This document shows, one piece after another, positions 60,817 to 64,000 of a stretch of DNA of 64,000 nucleotides; within the stretch, counting starts at the first letter, position 1; the number at the start of each line of letters is the position of its first letter. This DNA comes from Chondrilla cf. caribensis (lineage: Eukaryota; Porifera; Demospongiae; Chondrillida; Chondrillidae): assembly GCA_964020155.1 (NCBI GenBank), contig OZ026550.1:4083852-4147851 (forward strand). The letters are read 5' to 3'. Made by a program: the position numbers and the translations under genes. The notes beneath the pieces are model-generated. The model was not told the origin of the DNA. It did no database searches and was given only the letters and a program-made list of their open reading frames with translations.

Positions 60817-63024
60817 ATGACCCCTACGCCCACGCAACCCAGTGATCTCAATTGGCCACAGAAAGCATCGATATTCAACAATGGACACTCTTCAGATGGT
60901 GACAATGAAGATGTCTCCTTTACTTTACAACAAGGTATTTTTTGTTGTTAGTTTTTGTAATCTGTTGCGATGATAACCTTTGCAATTAGGACCACCTACC
61001 ATAGCCTGAATATTTTCACGACCTGTATATTAGGACCACCCACCCTTACCTTTTGGTCTCTTTGATGTTGCTACCATTCTGGACACACGGTATCATATAT
61101 ATAGACAGAGAGGTATGACTGTGTATGTACACAACACAACAGAGTACGTACGTACATGTACAGGACACTACAAGGTTGACTTTGTATTTTCTCTATCCTT
61201 CAGTCCCACACTGGGAAGAATGACCATGATAGTCACCATCCTCGGAAGCTACAGTCGAAATCACTGACTTTTCCTCGTATTGTGATCAATTCCACTCCCG
61301 TGTCAGGAGACCAAGAGTCTCCCCAGGTGGTGAAGAGAAGGGGACAGAGTTTGTCAGAGTTTGACGTGGATGAACTATACGTTGAGCCTCACAAATCACA
61401 GTTTACAGCTACGGGCAAAAGTAGATCAAATGACTCCTCCAACATGCACACCAAAACCTCCCCCAGTGGTGGGTTGAACGGTTGTCGGAGCTCTCATGTC
61501 CGAACCACCCCCAGTTCCACATCAAAAGGCTCTCCAGAACTCCACTCCAATGTGACCACACCCAGTAGTGGACGGAGTGGTTCCCACAGGCCACCCCCTG
61601 CAGCCACACCCGGTAACAACAAGGAGAGTCCTCTTTACAGAAGGTGGTCCAGATCCAAAAAAAAAGATGTAAAGCCTCGTGGTCAAACATCAAAGGGCAA
61701 TAGTTCCTCTCCCAGAAATCGTAGTGTGTCCACCTCTCGAATGAAGACAAGTGCTTCCTTCAGTGTGTCATCTGAACTGTCCCTACATCACTACACAGCA
61801 GCCAACGGATGGGACGACACCAAAGTGCGGGAGACAGTGGGTGAACCTGTGAGTGTCGTGAGTTTCTGTACATAGTACACTCATAGTACAATCCCTTAGT
61901 CTGTTGTGGTACACTCATATACGTAGTCAAGCACTCGGTCTGTCTGTTTGGAGTACACATACAGTACATATGTAATGATGCCAATGTACAGTACATACCT
62001 ATATTATCTATACCTGTTAATGCGCATGTATACATACAAAATGGAAACACACATATAAAAGTGCATACACGTATTGTAGTATGTACATGTGCATAATATA
62101 TGTGTGTACATACGTATGTGGTTGCATGTAGGTGAGAATGCAGTGGTTGGTGAGATCCTGAAGCGCTTATCGGCCAAGGATACCAGGTACTGCGTGCACA
62201 TGTATTACAGTTTTGCTTATTGCAGAATGATTGTCAGTGATGGCACCATCCAGGGTCATATTCGTAGAGCTCCCCGGAATTCCCCCTTGTCAGTCATGTA
62301 TTGTAGTTGTTTTGTATTGATAACCTGCCGGTGGGCTTACATATGGTAATACATGCATGTACATCATAGGCGGTGGAACCGGGGGGGCAGGGGGGGCATT
62401 GCCCCCCCTAATTTTTAAGGAGACATATAATGTTACATAGACATATACACATATTATTAATATAATTTTGAATGAGTCTTGGTGTTATGAACATATGCAT
62501 AGAATTTACTGAAGTGAAGGAGTGGCTAGTATATGCTAATTTGGTGACTTAGTGTTCTGTACTGCGCGTGCACTGGACCACCGCCCCCCTAAGATTTTTA
62601 TGTTCCACCGCCACTGTACATGCATATACGTATATGTGTACGTGTGACGTAGACCTACTGTATATGTGTTGTGCATGTGCTGTACACTTGCTGTACATGT
62701 ACTGTACATGTGATGTGCATGTGATGTACACGTGATGTACATGTGATATACATATGACGTATGTCCTTTTGTGCAGTTCCAACATGACATTGAAGTCGTT
62801 GAACTCCCTGTCCAAGTTGGTTGCTAGTCCAGATCATTGCAACTGGGATGAATACTGCAGCCGAGTCCTACACAAGCTGATGGAGTTGATGCAGGACGAA
62901 AGTGGTGAAGTGAAGATACTAGCTCTGAGGGTGTTCAGAGAGGTTGTCAAAGTGAAGCCTGACATCCTCAAGAATGTGACTGAGTTGGTGATCACTAAAG
63001 TGTTGAAGTCTTGTCAGGATGAAG

Positions 63025-63097
<73 letters not shown>

Positions 63098-64000
63098 GGT
63101 GGGTGGGTGGATGGGTGAGTTTGCATGTGTGGGCCTGTTAACATGTGTGCATGCATGTGTGTGCGTGTGTGTGTGTCTGTGTGTGCTGCATACATGTAAA
63201 AATGTACAAACTGTCATGAAACCATTGTACAGTAGTTGTGTTCATGTGGATTACATATACGTATACTGTCCCTGTGTGTATCTTGATACAATATATTATT
63301 CTTTTGGTACATGAGACCTTACTTGTATCTCTCTCTTGTTAGATGGAAGAAGTATTCTGTGAGGAAGTGCTACCTGTCCTCGCTCCAGTCCTCAGTCCCT
63401 CCCACGTCCTTCCTCTACTTGTTGACCTCTCACAATCTAACTCATACCCACTCTTTTACCTTGCACTAAAGATGTTGACCATGGTGAGTTTTATGTCTGT
63501 TCCACACTTGATGTCTGTACTTGAGTTTCATGCTTGTCTTTGAATTTGTTGTCTGTTCTTCACATGAGTGTGATGTCTGTTGCACATGGGGGTTAGTGTG
63601 ATATTTGCGTATGAGTGAGATGTCTGTACTTGAGTGTGATGTCTGTACTTTAGTGTGATGTCTGTGTTTGAATCTGATATCTATTCAGCTTGAGTGTGAT
63701 GTCTGTACTTTAGTGTGATGTCTGCACTTTAGTGTGATGTCTGCACTTCTAGATCCTTCCACTGTGTGATGAGGAGACTATATCACCACATATCAGCTCC
63801 CTACTATATACAGTTGATAAGGTGTGTGTGTGTTCGTGCGTGCGTGTGTGCGTGCGTGCGTGCGTGCGTGCGTACGTGCGTGCATGTGTGCACATGGTTA
63901 GTAGTATTATGTATATGTATGTTTTATCCTTAATACATTACACTCCACTTACTGCATTAGAGTCATAAAGTGATGTTCTCTTCTCTCCAGCACTTCAGCC
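60817..64000 (+). CDS. CLASP: CLASP-like microtubule-associated protein, partial (continues past the window)
   Basis: Exons: 60817-60934, 61204-61848 or a few bases longer, about 62132-62186, 62777-63026, 63343-63483, 63753-63821 and 63991-64000 (cut). Phases close from 62186 onward; the joins of the first three exons are uncertain. The first 250 residues are low-complexity Ser/Thr/Pro/Lys, as in CLASP linkers. Helical TOG/HEAT repeats follow: NAVVGEILKRLSAKD, WDEYCSRVLHKLMELMQDES, LALRVFREVVKVKPDILKN, VLPLLVDLSQS and YLALKMLTM, matching the C-terminal CLASP domain (WEEHF..VLLLLLE, LALRVLREILRNQP). CLASPs stabilise microtubule plus ends. No N-terminal TOG domains are seen; the assumed start is the ATG 9 bp after the FERRY3 stop, so either this is a short CLASP or N-terminal exons are missing. 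Confidence 0.7.
62369..62612. mobile_element. G-rich TIR element, 244 bp
   Basis: Perfect 11-bp inverted ends GGCGGTGGAAC / GTTCCACCGCC. Next to the left end, GGGGGGGCAGGGGGG, CATTG and CCCCCCC form a strong G-rich hairpin; CCGCCCCCCTAAG lies near the right end. Non-coding. A truncated relative is at 51113-51189. Confidence 0.8.
63027..63098 (+). repeat. GT microsatellite starting at a CLASP donor
   Basis: The exon ends GAAGAG at 63026 and the intron begins GTGTGTGTG for 70 bp, then GGTGGGTGG. Confidence 0.95.
63490..63748. repeat. minisatellite, about 19-bp unit
   Basis: TGATGTCTGTACTTGAGTG and variants, about ten copies, filling the intron 63484-63752. Confidence 0.9.
63822..63895 (+). 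repeat. GT/GCGT repeat starting at a CLASP donor
   Basis: The exon ends GATAAG at 63821; the intron starts GTGTGTGTG and runs into TGCGTGCG repeats. Confidence 0.92.

Overview
This is a eukaryotic, almost certainly animal, window. Every recognisable gene is split by GT-AG introns, and the gene content (CNOT9, PHAX, an FSIP2-like protein, FERRY3/C12orf4, CLASP, death-domain and kinase fusions) is metazoan. Kinase-coiled-coil-kelch and kinase-coiled-coil-NHL fusions, many 4CL-like acyl-CoA synthetases, short genes and TACGTA-rich spacers make a sponge (demosponge) my best guess; this is inference, not proof. No rRNA, tRNA or CRISPR array was seen.

Layout. 1-2358 (+): 3' end of a coiled-coil/kelch gene. 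4377-4910 (+): the last two exons of a CNOT9 (RCD1) copy with no visible 5' part. 5555-7456 (+): PHAX, three exons, both introns filled by GT repeats. 8274-22159 (-): a gene of about 11 exons encoding two tandem pseudokinase domains, an unrecognised central region and a C-terminal death domain; one intron holds a 2.6-kb satellite of a 26-bp unit. 22558-28617 (-): a seven-exon short FSIP2-like coiled-coil protein with a candidate PKA-RII-anchoring helix. 29039-38904: four two-exon acyl-CoA synthetase genes (three -, then one +). 42756-46369 (+): an active-looking kinase-coiled-coil-NHL gene. 48670-50746 (+): a fifth synthetase copy broken by a +4 and a -1 frameshift. 54681-60807 (+): FERRY3 homologue. 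60817-64000 (+): CLASP-like microtubule-binding gene, starting 9 bp after the FERRY3 stop and running off the window.

The non-coding sequence is dominated by GT/CA and GA microsatellites, minisatellites, short elements with terminal inverted repeats, two non-LTR retroelement 3' remnants and a GC-rich island at 52300-53255. The strongest patterns are: (a) the tandem-pseudokinase/death-domain gene; (b) GT repeats starting at or just after splice donors, always in the sense orientation there; (c) a mosaic synthetase family in which one central block and the 3' exon are nearly identical while the flanks have diverged, as expected from gene conversion.

Exon boundaries were placed by eye from GT/AG sites and reading-frame phase. 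They are firm where phase closes and marked where it does not.
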